A DNA stretch of 64,000 bases from positions 146,416,025 through 146,480,024 of the forward strand of contig NC_134539.1 of NCBI RefSeq assembly GCF_050624435.1, written 5' to 3'. Positions 23,471 to 35,420 of the stretch are shown piece by piece; positions within the stretch are counted from its first letter, which is position 1; every line of letters starts with the position of its first letter. The notes under the pieces are model-generated. The model did no database searches, was not told the origin of the DNA, and saw nothing but the letters and a program-made list of their open reading frames with translations. The stretch is from Tenrec ecaudatus (taxonomy: Eukaryota; Chordata; Mammalia; Afrosoricida; Tenrecidae). Position numbers and translations under genes: made by a program.

Positions 23471-24170
23471 AGTGTGCCAGAGTCTACCCTTTTAACCCCC
23501 ACCCTGGGTGACCTCAGCAAAACCGACCAGGGACACTGGCCACCAGGATGCCCCATGGTGTTTGGCTCCAGCTCAGCCACCCTGGACCCCCAGCACCCTG
23601 GATCCCCAGCACCTTTCCAGGAGGGAAGCAGCAGGGAACAAGTGTGTCCGACTTAGGACATCCCAGAGGAAGGGACTTTCCAGCGTGGCCGCCCCTTGTG
23701 TACTCAGGCCCTGCGTTTCCAGGGAACGGGCTGACTGGAAGGGGCCCGGAAGATGCCTGATGACCAACCTGCCTCGGAGGGAGACCCAGATGGGAGTGCG
23801 TGCTAGACTTCTATGTGCCGGATTTCAACTAGAAGCTCCAGATGGAATCTCTGTGGCTGTTCCTCTCTCTGGACCCATGTGGGTCTACTATAGCTTGTCT
23901 CTTCTTCTCCCCCACCCGGCCCTCCCCTCCTCTACCCCCTGGGAAGCCGTCCTGCTCTCTCTCCCCGACTCTCTGTGTGTGCTTTGGTGAACACCTGTCT
24001 AGAGGTTCAAAGCCAGGGGCTCCCTGGGCTGCCTGTCAGAGTAGAGTGCTCCACAGACCGCGATCTTTCCAGAGCAGGGCGCTAGGCCTTTCTTCCCAGG
24101 TCCCTTGAACCGTCTGATTCGCCACAGAGCCCTTAGTGTGTTCCGAACCCAGAGAAGATTTCTTCTAGAG

Positions 24171-24366
24171 CAGTGGTTCTCAGCCTTCCTAGTGCCTCGA
24201 CCCTTTAATACAGTTTCTCCTGTTGTGGTGACCCCCCCAAATGTAACATTATTTTCGTTGCTACTTCATAACTGTCATTTTGTTACTGTTATGAATCAGG
24301 CAGCCCCTGTGAAAGGGTCGTTTGACACCCCCAAAGGGGTCGCGACCCACAGGTTGAAAACCGCTG
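24171..24366 (-). mobile_element. SPIN-like hAT miniature element
   Basis: A 196-bp element with inverted ends CAGTGGTTCTCAGCC and ...TTGAAAACCGCTG. It carries the characteristic paired blocks 'gaaagggtcgtttgac' and 'aggggtcgcgacccacaggt'. Flanking 8-mers TTCTAGAG and CTCTAGCA share the core TCTAG, as expected for a hAT target duplication. There is no transposase. The family match (SPIN, non-autonomous) rests on remembered consensus. Confidence 0.8.
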
Positions 24367-25194
24367 CTCTAGCAGCATCTGCCATTGCTCCCAGGTGCCA
24401 CCTAGCTGAAGGCCGCGCCCCTCTCACCCTGGCATTCCCAGGCTGGCCCTGATCTCATGGCCCCGCCGTTGTTTCTCCTCCCCACCTCTCCCCCAAGCCA
24501 TCTCCAGGGACTAGCTTTTCTCCAGCCCAGGCACAAGCGCAGGCCACTGATTTTTCCCACGGTTTGCTCTTTCTGTGGAGAATCCCCTCCTCCGCATCCT
24601 GGACAGGGGGGTGTGGTCCCCGGCCCCCTCCCCCTTCCGGAACGTCTCCCTGCGCCCATCAGAGAGCCTGGCTTCCTTCCTCTCCCTTCTTCAGCCCGGA
24701 CACTTCCTCGCTGGCTCTTGACGTTCACCACTCCGCTGGGGCTGCACGTCCCTCGGAGCTCTGAGTATTCGCCAGGACACATCACCGGCTGGGACAGCTT
24801 CCGCAGTCCCCGCCCCCTGAGTCTGCCCTGGTCACCTCACCTGCCCGTTGTGCACCCGGAAGCTTCCTAGAACTCTGCCCAGCAACGCTGAGGGTTCCGC
24901 AGCCCTGGGGGGTACCTCCTCCCTAGCCCCTCAGCATCCCTGCCCCATGCACCCAAGACGGCACAGCTTTCTCTACCTTTTCCGACTCACCCAGCCCTGC
25001 CACCTTCCACTCAGTCTGCACTGGGTCTCTGGACCTCATCGCCAACTTCCCAATCTCCCAGATCCTTGACTTTTCCTGCAAGATCCATGGCTACCTCTTA
25101 CCTGGAGCCCACAGCCACACCTGAACTTGTCCTCACCCAGGAACAAGCCTCCTCCAAGACCTGGAATCCAACCACTGCCCTGCAAGTCAGTGCC

Positions 25195-25450
25195 CTGGGC
25201 ACCAGTCCTCGCGCCCCCCGCAACACCCCCCCAGCCACTCTCCACTGCCCAGCCTAACCCTGCCCCTATGCCCATGCCTCCTGGGCACCAGTCCTCGTGC
25301 CCCCTCCCCCCCCAGCCACTCTCCACTGCCCAGCCTAACCCTGCCCCTACGCCCATGCCTCCTGGGCACCAGTCCTCGCGCCCCCTGCCCCCCCTAGCCA
25401 CTCTCCACTGCCCAGCCTAACCCTGCCCCTACCCCCATGCCTCCTGGATA
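25195..25450. repeat. Minisatellite, three units of 81-86 bp
   Basis: Units begin with 'ctgggcaccagtcctcg' at 25195, 25281 and 25362. A partial fourth starts at 25443. Unit ends share 'ccactgcccagcctaaccct'. Neighbouring units are nearly identical. Confidence 0.9.
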
Positions 25451-25595
25451 CCAGTCACTGACTGACTGGCCTCCTTGCTGCCTGGCCTCTAGGTTCCCTC
25501 TGATCCCCTGGCCAGGTGGGTTCTATAAGCTAGAAAGTAAGAGAAGAGGCAGGACAACACACACCTGGGACATCCCACCTGTTTGATCTGAAAGG

Positions 25596-25795
25596 CATTC
25601 TGGTGGCACGAACAAGTGGTTTTGAACCAAATTGAAGGTTCAAACCCACCAGCTGGTCCATGAGAGGAAGATGTGGCAGGCTGCTTCCATAAAGATTCCA
25701 GCCTTGGAAACCCTCAGAAGCAGTTCCAGTCTGGTCCCCAAGGCCAGTGGTATGTGCAGGGCTCAGCTCAATGGCAACAGGGTGGGACTTGGGTC
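25596..25795 (+). mobile_element. AfroSINE inside inverted duplication arm A
   Basis: The head 'ggcattctggtggcacgaac', the middle 'gaggaagatgtggcaggctg' and the tail 'ctcaatggcaacagggtg' are visible. The same SINE copy occurs inverted at 52.66-52.86 kb as part of the duplicated block. Confidence 0.7.
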
Positions 25796-26083
25796 CCCAA
25801 ATGAACCTGGTGGCTCCCTCTGCCTTCCCTGAGCAGCTGTTCCATATGCCAGCCCCTCCCCTCAGTCCACCAGCCCTCCTCTCTCCCCTGCTCTGCTGGC
25901 CCCACAGGCTGCCTCCTGGCTAAGCAGCCTGAATCTACTCTCTCCTGCCACCAAGTCCTCTTCCTCTGTCCTTTCTTTGGGCATCCTTTCCCTGCTCAGG
26001 GCCACCCCTCCAGCTGTGAGGGCTCTTGGTTCTGTTTCCTTACATCCTCCTTGACCTTGGAGCTCCCTCTCCAGAATCCTTTC
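25640..26083. repeat. Inverted duplication, arm A
   Basis: This block is highly similar to the reverse complement of 52415-52835. Shared stretches include 'gccaccaagtcctcttcctc' and 'ccacccctccagctgtgagg'. It comprises an AfroSINE plus about 290 bp of non-SINE flank. Arm A has about 32 extra bases near 25800-25832 that are absent from arm B. Confidence 0.8.
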
Positions 26084-26560
26084 TCGCTGTATCTCTATCT
26101 CTATCCCCTCTCCTCTCCCCTCCCGTCCTCTTCTCTCTTCTCTCCTCTCTTCTCCCTCTCTCCTTCCCTCCCTCTGCTGGCTCTCTCATCCTCTCTGCCA
26201 TCTCCTAACACCCTTCCTGTTCTTCTTAACAGATACATGTGACCCTCCCTTCCTTGTCCCCCTCTTCCCACTACCTCTCTCATCACTCTCTTGCAAACTT
26301 TCTGGGAAGAAGTGTACTCAGCTGCCATCCCCACATCCTCTCCTCCCATTTATTCCCTGACCTGCTTCCTGCAGCTCAGTCTCCACCATCCCGCTTACCG
26401 ATTCCCTCCACAAATGGCCTCCCAACCGCCAAGCCCACAGCTGTCCTTCATCCCCTTTCTGGAACACCCCCCCCCCCCGCCCCGAGCCTGCCACCCATTT
26501 CTTCAGGCTCTCCCTCGATTACTGGATGTGACATCTTCTAGTTCTTCCTCGACATCCAAC
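26084..26560. repeat. CT-rich low-complexity tract
   Basis: Strongly pyrimidine-biased sequence, especially 26086-26180, with runs of 'ctctc' and 'cctcc'. No exon recognised. The serine/proline-rich open frames are compositional. Confidence 0.7.
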
Positions 26561-26748
26561 TAATGCTTCTTGGTCTCTTTTGCTAGATCCTCAAGCCGCT
26601 CGTCCCCAGCGCGTGTTTTCTAAGATCTCATCCCTAACGGATTTCTCATGTCAACCTCCATGCTATCCCGGTGGGTCTCACCCATCCCGTGATGGTTGGC
26701 CATCCTCCCGTCTCTGTGGATCGTCTCCAGGTCTCCATGGCTCTAGAC

Positions 26749-27005
26749 CAGCACTGTTCAATAGAACCATCTGTGATGGGGAAAGCGTTTTAGAGACCGT
26801 GCTGTTCAGCATGGCAGCCCCCAGTCGGATGGGCTATTGAATACTTCGTGAGTGACTACTACGTCTGAGACACTGGATTTTAAATGGTATTGCATTTTAA
26901 TTCATTTTGATCTAAACAGCCAAGCATATGATTTGGGCTAAGCATTGGACAAGGGAGTGCTAGACCCATATCACTAACTACCTGTAGCTATCTGGCCTAG
27001 AATTC
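26749..27005 (+). mobile_element. Ancient hAT (MER58-like) fragment
   Basis: The start 'cagcactgttcaatagaacc', with later 'ggctattgaatact' and an A/T-rich centre, resembles the old mammalian hAT-Charlie miniature elements. The exact subfamily is uncertain. Confidence 0.5.
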
Positions 27006-27610
27006 CCCTCGCTCTCAGTGTGTCCAAAGCTTAGCTACCAAGTACCACACAATCCCTCCTTCAAACGAGACGAAACCCCGCTCTTTCTGAATTGATAACA
27101 CCAGCAGGCGTGCACTTACCCAAGACCGACACTTCCTGGATTTTCCTTCTTGCTCATCCTCCACAACGTTGTGGTTACCAAGAGTGGTCAGTTCTCCCTT
27201 CTAACGTTCTGCCAGTTCTGTCCCAGCCTTTTCAATCGGGGTCCAGTCATCCTTTGCCAGCGATTACCAGTTCGCTGCCCCGATCACCCCTCCTCGCAGC
27301 CATCTGCTCACTCGTGCTCTGGGATGGCCGGCTCTCAGTTGCTTGTCTACGTTCTCTCTCCGGCTTCTCCACAATGGGACGTCCAGGACGTCTGTGCTGA
27401 CTTCCACCGGTGGCATGGCCTGCGCTTACTTCCCTTCCATGTGGGCCAGGAGATTGGAGGGTGGGAAGAGGTCAGCAGACTTAATCCCTGGGCTCCACGG
27501 GTTTCCAGTGGTGGCTCTCAAAGCCCACGCCTCTGCCAGGCGCCCCTGCTACAGTGACCACCGATCCCAGCTATCAATCACTCCTCTTGGCTCTTCTGGT
27601 CTGGTAACAC

Positions 27611-27804
27611 CGGCGGTTCTCAACCTGTGGGTCGCGACCCCTTTGGAGGTCGAATGACCCTTTCACAGGGGTCGCCGGATTCATCACAGGAGCAAAATTA
27701 CACTTATGAAGTAGCAATGAAAATAATGTTATGGTTGGGGGGGACACCACAATATGAGGAGCTGTATGAAAGAGTCGCAGCATGAGAAAGATTCAGAACC
27801 GCTG
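27611..27804 (+). mobile_element. SPIN-like hAT miniature element
   Basis: A 194-bp element starting CGGCGGTTCTCAACC and ending TTCAGAACCGCTG, with 'tgggtcgcgacccctttgg' and 'gaccctttcacaggggtcgc' inside. Flanking 8-mers GGTAACAC and GATTACAC match at 6 of 8. Confidence 0.85.
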
Positions 27805-28039
27805 GATTACACTGACCGTTTCCTGTTACTGCTGCCCGAGGACACCACACCACCCTTGGTTGGGTCCCTAAGGCCTTCTTAAACCTTTGTGCCTAGTTCC
27901 TTTCCTACATAGAAGACGATGCCAATTGCTTCTCCCTACCGCCCTTGCCCCCCAATCTTTCGGTGTCTCCCAATCAATGATGGGATGTAAACACAGTCTT
28001 GTGGCAAGCTCAACGCACCATTCATGAAGCTGGTACTGC

Positions 28040-28250
28040 CTCTGCCTCTGGGAGTCCTGGGGGAGCAGTGTGCTACTTGGTGGCCTGCTAACCCCAAGGC
28101 CAGCGATTTGAGACCACCAGCCCCTCCTCAAGCGAGGAGGCGGCTTTTACTCCCGTGGAGATTTATCGTCTCAGGAGTCCACAAGGGCTGTCCTACTCTG
28201 TCCATAGGGAGGCTATTAGTCAGAATCACTCAGTGGCAGTGAGTTTGGTT
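28040..28250 (+). mobile_element. AfroSINE, degraded
   Basis: 'ggcctgctaaccccaaggcc', 'ccaccagcccctcctcaagc' and the tail 'cactcagtggcagtgagttt' follow the AfroSINE order. The extreme head is altered. Confidence 0.7.
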
Positions 28251-28342
28251 TATTGAGGATTTTTTTTTTCTGCCTCACCTCCCACCCCTTCTTCCCCGTT
28301 CAGTCCTGTCCTCCTTGCCTGTGCCTGTCAAACTCATTTATG

Positions 28343-29089
28343 ATTTTTTTATTTTAATGAATCATTTTACTAGGGGCTCTTACAACTCTTATAAAAATCC
28401 ATATATTAATTGTATCAAGCACACTTGTACATATGTTGCCATCATCATTTCCAAAACATTTTCTCTCTACTTGAGTCCTTGGTATCAGCTCCTCTTTTTT
28501 CCCCTCCCTCCCCAAGCCTCCCACCCTCATAAATGGATAATTTTTATCGATATAATAATTTATATTTAATTAAAATTATAATATCTATAACAATTATTGA
28601 TATACTAATTTATAAATTGATAATTTATACATTATTTTGATTCTCCTATTTTACACCATCTGCTGCCTCCCTTCACCCACATTTCTGTTTTTCTTCCCCT
28701 TGGGGGTGGGGGGGAGTTGTACGTGGATCATTGTAATTGGTTCCCCGTTTCTCCCCCTCCTCCCCCCCCCACCTTCCCCCAACCCTCATGGTATCACTAC
28801 TCTTTTTATTGGTCCTGAAGGGTTATCTGTCCTGGATTGTGTGTGTCAAGAGCTCTTATCTGTACCAGTCTAGCCAGATTTGTAAGATAGAACTGAAGTC
28901 GTGATAGTGGGGGAGTGGGGAGCATTAAAGAACTAGAGGAATGTTGTGTGTTTATTCTGTGCTACACTGCACCCTGGCTGGCTCGTCTCTTCCTTGTGAC
29001 CCTTCTGTGAGGGGATGTCCAACTGTCTACAGAAGGGTTTGGGTCTCCATTCCGACCTCCCTCGTTCACGTTGAAATGATTGTTTATGA
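28343..29089 (-). mobile_element. L1 3' UTR insertion
   Basis: Antisense L1 3' UTR beginning with a T-run. An 11-bp direct repeat CTGTCAAACTC lies at 28325-28335 and again at 29090-29100, consistent with a target-site duplication. It includes an AT-rich expanded segment near 28545-28635. Confidence 0.75.
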
Positions 29090-29353
29090 CTGTCAAACTC
29101 TTGCTCAGCCTGTGAGTCCTGTCCCAGGCGTCCTATCCTCCAGCAAGCCTCCAAGGCCTTCTTACCTGCCTCTCCTGAGCCTTATACATCGCCCCATTAC
29201 CTCGGCATCACACTGCTCCCGTGGGAGTCTTCATTAGGCCGATCTCTTCTAATTAGGGTGCTTCTCAAGGGCAAGGAATATAGGAGGGGGCTTCAAATGG
29301 AATGAAAAGATAATGAGATTTTTCCACCAACGTTTTGAAGCTCCCTCCTAGGT

Positions 29354-29390
29354 ACACACACACACACACACACACATACACACACGCGCA
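29354..29390. repeat. (AC)n microsatellite, interrupted
   Basis: AC repeats with one 'at' interruption and a terminal 'cgcg'. Confidence 0.85.
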
Positions 29391-29434
29391 CTTTTTAAAT
29401 TAACAGAACAGATGTTGATGTGGGTGTTCTGGGA

Positions 29435-29606
29435 GCTGAGTATGGCATAGTGGTTATGTGTTGGGCTACTTACCCCACAACGTTAGCAGTTTGAAACCAC
29501 CAGCCACTCCTTGGTTTAAAGGCATCCTTCTACTCCCATAAAGCCTGACTGTCTGGGAGACCCAGAGGAGTCGGCAGGGACTTGAAGGCAGTGCGTTTGG
29601 TTTGGG
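29435..29606 (+). mobile_element. AfroSINE, degraded
   Basis: 'ggcatagtggttatgtgttg', 'gcagtttgaaaccaccagcc' and 'gaaggcagtgcgtttggttt' are present in order. The central tail is shortened. Confidence 0.65.
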
Positions 29607-29869
29607 AGGTGCTAGATACCCCAGCAGTGACTCCTTTCCCCCACAAACACTGTGAGCTGAGTAATACTCTCCCTGAGGAGGATGAGGAGGCAAACTGGCA
29701 CTCAGGAAGTTCAAGCTGCAGTGCCAATTCAGAGAAAGGATAAGAGGTTTGGCTTAGAGGTCAAAGCTAAGTCCTGCTAGCTCCACCATTCATGCTCGTA
29801 ATGGCCCCATTGTGCTGTTCTGGGTCACACTCACAGGCAAGGGGGCTGACCTAGGGAGTGGTGCCCAGT

Positions 29870-32765
29870 CCCTTTGCACGATGGATCAAAGACCTGAAAT
29901 AAACTGCACAACCATAAAGACCAGCAATGGAAAAATAGGGACAAAACTTAAGGTCCCTCCTACCAGACATAAACACACTACTGAACACAATGGAAAAATA
30001 CTTACATCATGGAAGACAAGATAAAGGACTGGAGCCTTCTAAAACTATGATATTTATGCTCAGCAAAGAAAACATCAAAAGAGTTTAAAGAGAACCCAGA
30101 GGTTGGGGGAAAATATTTAGTAATAATGCATCAGATCAGGGGCTCATCTCCAACCTCTATAGAAAAGTATGAATCTTAACAAGAAAAATACAAATAACCC
30201 AATCAAGACAAAGGGTACAAAACATGAATAGACAGTTTACCAAAGACGACATCCAGGCAGTCAACAACGATGTGAAGAAATATCTGCATCGTTAGCAATA
30301 AGAGAAATACGAATTAAAACAGCAGCGAGATACTACCCATTGTCGTTACGTCATTGCATGTCAACTTGAAGATATATAAAAGGTGAGGGGTGGAGTCTAG
30401 TCTGTCAATCAGGTACTGCCTGATGGTGACTCCTGTGTGTGTGATCTTCTCATAGGAAGAAGGCCTCTTCTCCTTCTCTCTCTCTGCCTTGCCCTTCCTG
30501 CTGGCTGCCCCTGGTTGCTGCCCGAGCCTTGGAGATGTGTGCATCACCGCTGGATCCACAATCTTTGCACCCACCAGCCTGTGATCTTCCTGAATTCTGC
30601 ATCATTGCACGTGCTGTGTGAGTGTGAAGAGGGACTCATGGACTACTATCAGACTATGAACTTGCGTTGAACTGGGCTGGGATGTTTTCCTGCCACACAA
30701 CTGCTTCTCGTTACGAAGCTCTTTATAGGAGCGTCACTACCCACGTTTCTCCAGTCAGTCTGGCCTCACACACCGCCTCACACAGACATGTTTAGCAAAA
30801 CACAATAAAACATAATAAATTATAAATAATAAATGTATTATAAATAAATAGTAAATACTGGAGAGGCTGTGGAGAGACTGGAACGCTCTTACCTTACTGG
30901 TGAGACTGTAGAACTGTACCACTACGGAAATCAAGATGGCACATCCTTAAACAGATGCAAATACAAGTACCTTACGATCTAGTAATTTCTCTACTGGGTG
31001 TGTACGCCAGAGAAATAAAGACTACAACACACGCAGACACGTATATTGCAGCAATTTCCATAATTTAAAAAACCGGAAACAAGCAAAAACCCTGATCAGA
31101 GAGGAATGGATAAACAAACTGCTACATTCACACAGTGGAATATTATGTATCAACAAAAACAATGACAACTTTCTTAAACACCGTAAGACATGGACAAAAA
31201 CTAGAGAGTGTTGTGCTTGGGAAACCTAGTCAATCTTATAAAGATAAATATTAAATAGCACCATTATTATAAGGAAAAACAAAGAGAACGAAATAGGCAT
31301 GTTACACCAAAAGATAAGCCTTTACAGACCACAAGGAGGGTGGGATAAACAATCAGGAGGAGATAACATTGGGACCAACAGGTTGGGGAGGAGGAGGGAG
31401 AGGATATGGGAGAAGGGAGGCAGGAAGGTGGGAAAAGGAAGTGGGTGTTAACAAACTCAGGGACAAGAGAACAACAAGTGATCCAAAATTGATGGCGAGG
31501 AGAGTGTAGGAGACCTGATAGAGTTTGATCACGGGCAATGCAACCAAGATGAATTACTGAAACCTGAATGAAGGCTGAGCATGATAGTGGGACAAGAGGA
31601 AAGTAAAAGGAAATAGAGGAAAGAACTAGGAGAGAAAGGACATTAATAGAGGTCTAAATACAGGCATGCACATATGTAAATACATTATATATAACGATAG
31701 GGAAATAGATCTATGTCCATATATTTATTTGTTTTAAGGCAGCAGACATTAGACCTCAACTGAAGTACTCCCTCAACACAAGAACACCTTGTTCTAATAA
31801 CATTGCCTGAAGCTCACCTTCTCCACAGGATCGCTGAAGACAAAGCAGATGCATACGCAAACGTGGTGAAGAAAGCTGATGGTGCCCGGCTATCAAAAGA
31901 TATAGCGTCTGGGGTCTTAAAGGCTTGAAGATAAAGAAGCGACCATCTAGCTGAGAAGCAACAAAGCCCACATGGAAGAAGCACACTAGCCTGTGTGATC
32001 ACTAGATATTGATGGGATCAGGTATCAGGCATCAAAAACCCAGGACAAAAAAATCACAGCAATGTGAATGAGAGGGAGTGCAGAGTGGAAACCCAAGCCC
32101 ATCTATAGATAAGTGGACGTCCCCTTACAGAAGGGTTACAAGGAAGTGACGAGACAGTCAGGGTGCAGTATAGCAACAATGAAACATACAACTTTCCTCT
32201 AATTCTTTTTTTGTTAGTTCAAGGATCGTTTGTTGGATCCTCTAATTCTTTAACGCTTCCTCACCCCACCCCCCATCAAGATCCCAATTCTACCTTACAA
32301 ATCCGGCTAGACCAGAGCATGTACACAGGTACAGATAAGAGCTGGAAAATCAGGGAAATCAGGGAATACAGGACAGATAAAGCCCTCAGGACCAATAATG
32401 AGAGTAGCCATACCAGGAGGGGAAGGGGAAGGTGGTGGTGGTGGTGGGGGGGGCTTAAGGGAGAACTGATCATAATAATCTACATATAAACCTCCTTCCA
32501 GGGGGATGGATAATAGAAAAGTGGATGAAGGGAGACATCGGTCAGTGTCAGATATGAAAAAATAATAATAATGTCTAAATTATCTAAAGTTCAAGATGGA
32601 GGGAGAGTGGGGAGAAAATGAGGAGCTGATACCAAGGGCTCAAGCGGAAAGAAAATGTTTTGAGAACGATGATGGCAGCAAACATACAAATGTGCTTGAC
32701 ACAAAGGATGAATGGATTGTGATAAGAGCTGTATGAGCCCAAGATAAAATGATTAAAAGAAAAAA
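29870..32765 (+). mobile_element. L1 ORF2 3' end plus 3' UTR, split by an LTR
   Basis: From 29870 to 30340 and from 30785 to about 31240 the sequence aligns with the last part of L1 ORF2. Examples are 'aacatgaatagacagtttac' and 'ctggagaggctgtggagaga', plus the region before the endpoint 'gaatattatgtatcaac'. It has many stops and indels. The afrotherian L1 3' UTR follows to an A-rich end at about 32765. An LTR-like insertion interrupts ORF2 at 30341-30784. The copy is dead. Confidence 0.8.
30341..30784 (+). mobile_element. LTR-like insertion within L1 ORF2
   Basis: It is related to the LTRs at 18.8 and 48.5 kb. It starts 'tgtcgttacgtcattg', then has 'ggtggagtctagtctgtcaa' and 'gaactgggctgggatgtttt', and closes near 'gtttctccagtcagtctggc'. 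The ends are decayed and the flanking 5-mers are not convincing. Confidence 0.6.
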
Positions 32766-33410
32766 AGACCAGGAGGAGGACAGGGGCAAGGGCAGAAACA
32801 GGAAGGAGGATTGGAAGTCAGGGGGGGCAGGGAGCATGGAAGGGAAACAAAGGAAGGACAGCTCCATTTATGGGGGGCTTATCGGGTATTACTACTGATT
32901 GTACTCGTTGAGATGGGCTATGTCACTACACACAATATGCTTCAAAATAAAATTTTAAGATTAAAAAAAAAACCCCACAAAGTAAAACCTTGCACTTTCA
33001 CGGATGCTTCAGAACTAAATATTGGTCTGAGTCACTTACAAAAGAAAAAAGGCAGAAGTTAAATTCAGATGGACTTAGAGGCTTTAATCACAAACCAGGC
33101 TGGACCATTTCAGACATACGAAAACAGAACATCCCTCCTCGCAGCGACCACTCCTCTGCCGCAGCTGAACTGGAGCCTGCCTGGGGCTCTCCCAGCAAGA
33201 CAACCAGATCTCCAACAGTCGCACATTTCACACGTAGGCTTCTCGCTCTGTGCCCCTGGGGTTCTGTGACGTGCCTCCTTGCAACCCTGAGGCTTGACCC
33301 AAGGATTGTCCATTCAAACCACCAAGGCTCCCGCTGAACCCAACAGCCGCTGGTAGGCTTCCATGGCTGTTTACTGGATCAGCGAATTCTGGTTAACTTA
33401 GGTAACAGGA
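32766..33410. other. Unassigned DNA after L1
   Basis: No exon or clear repeat family. It contains a short A-rich tract near 32963. Confidence 0.35.
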
Positions 33411-33529
33411 GGAGCCCTGGCTGCAGAGTGGGTTATCTGCTGGGCTGCTAATTGCAAGGTTGGCAATTTGAACCCAACAACCGCTCCGCGGAAGAAAGAT
33501 AAGGTTTCTGCTACTGTAAAGATTTACAG
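33411..33529 (+). mobile_element. AfroSINE 5' half (interrupted)
   Basis: The head 'ggagccctggctgcagagtg' runs through to 'ctactgtaaagatttacag'. The rest of this SINE resumes at 35349, after an L1 insertion. Confidence 0.8.
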
Positions 33530-35348
33530 CCAGAAGAATTCACTGCACAGCACTGAAGCTACAGCTCAGGGAGAGGGACATGTCTGATCAGAGCACACAG
33601 GAGCAAATGATGGGAGAGGGAGAGAGAGTGGACCACATCCTGGCCAAGCCCTGAGGACGATATTCCCGCTCAGAGCAGTCAAAGCACAGAGAGGACTATA
33701 TGGCCGGCCCCACTAAGAGACATAACGTCCCTTACTGACCCATAGCGCTACCAGGGACAACACTGGAGACACAGTGTGCAAATTGTGCCCAATCTGACCC
33801 CACCACACTGAGGCAAAACACCAAGGGTGTGCAACAGAACAGCAAGGGGAGCAGAGCAAGGAAGTGACTCCCCATCAGAGTTGACTGGAAAACACTCCTA
33901 ACAGTCTTGACTGGAAAACAGTCCTAACAGTCAACAAACAGATCTTGAGCTATTTACAGGCTTTTGGGTTTTTGTTGTTGTTGTTTTGTTTTCTTTTGCT
34001 GCTTTGTTTTGCTCTGTCTTGGTTTTTGTGCATATTATTATCACTGCAGGTCTTTCTAGATAAGCTAGGCAGGATGAACAATTAGGAGGAGAAAACAATG
34101 GGACCAACAGGAATATGGGAGAGGGAGAAACATGGGAAAGGAAATGGGCGTTAACAAACCCAGGGACAGGAGAACAACAAGTGATCCAAAATTGATGGTG
34201 AGGAGGATGTAGGCGGTCTGGTAGGGCTTGATCAAGGGCAATGTAACCAAGAGGAATTACTGAAACCCGAATGAAGGCTGAACATGATAGTGGGACAAGA
34301 GGAAAGTAAAAGGAAATAGAGAAAAGAACTAGGAGGCAAAAGGTATTTATAGAGGTTTAAATACAGGCATGTACATATGTATATATATTTATGTATGATG
34401 ATGGGGAAATAGCTCTATATGCATATATTTATAGGTCTAGTTTAAGGTAGCAGATGGACATTGGGCCTCCACTCAAGTACTCCCTCAATGCATGAACACT
34501 TTGTTCTATTAAACTGGCATTCCATGATGCTCACCTTCCCGACACGATTGCTGTGAAGACAAAGTGGGTGCATAAGCAAATGTGGTGAAGAAAGTTGATG
34601 GTGCCTGGCTATCAAAAGATATAGCGTCAGCTCAAAAGCAACAAAGCCCACATGGAAGACGTATGCCAGCCTGTGTGATAACAGGTGTTGATAGGATCAG
34701 GCATCAAAGAACAAAAAATCATATCATTGTGAATGAGGGGGAGTGTGGAGTGGAGACACAAAGCCCATCTGCAGGTAACTGGACACCCCCTTACAGAAGA
34801 CTCCAGTGGAGGAGATGAACCAATCAGGGTGCAGTATAGACTTTCCTCTAGTTCTCTAATGCTTCCTCCCCAACCCCCTCTATCCTGATTCCAATTCTAC
34901 CTTACAAATCCGGCTAGACCAGACCATGTACACGGGTACAAATAAGAGCTGGAAACACAGGGAATCCAGGACAGATAAACCCCTTAGGACCAATAATGAG
35001 AGTAGCCATACCAGGAGGAGAAAGGGAAGGTGGGGGATAAAGGGGGAACTGATCACAATGATCTGCATATAATCCCCTCCCTGGGGAATGGACAACAGAA
35101 AAGTGAGTGAAGGGAGACATCAGACAGTGTAAGACATGAACAAATAATAATTTATAAATTATCAAGGGTTCGGGAAGGTGGTGGAGGGAGGGGGGGAAAG
35201 AGGAGCTGATACCAAGGGCTCAAGTAGAAAGCAAATGTTTTGAGAATGATGATGGCAACAGATGTACAAATGTGCTTAACATAATGGATGGATGGATGGA
35301 TTGTGATAAGAGTTTATGAGCCCCCAATAAAGTAATTTCAAAAAAAAG
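33530..35348 (+). mobile_element. L1 3' UTR inserted into an AfroSINE
   Basis: About 1.8 kb of L1-derived sequence ends in 'gagcccccaataaagtaatt' plus an A-run. The 9-mer GATTTACAG is present on both sides (33521-33529 and 35349-35357). The upstream 500 bp, including a TTG/TTTTG-rich tract near 33960-34030, differs from the L1 at 31.2 kb and suggests a different L1 subfamily 3' UTR. Confidence 0.75.
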
Positions 35349-35420
35349 GATTTACAGTCTTGGAAACCCACAAGGGGCAGTCTGACCCAGAGCTGTAGGC
35401 TGCCGCAAGTCCAGGACAGT
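35349..35420 (+). mobile_element. AfroSINE 3' half (interrupted)
   Basis: 'gatttacagtcttggaaacc' and 'cacaaggggcagtctgaccc' continue the SINE that starts at 33411. Confidence 0.75.
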
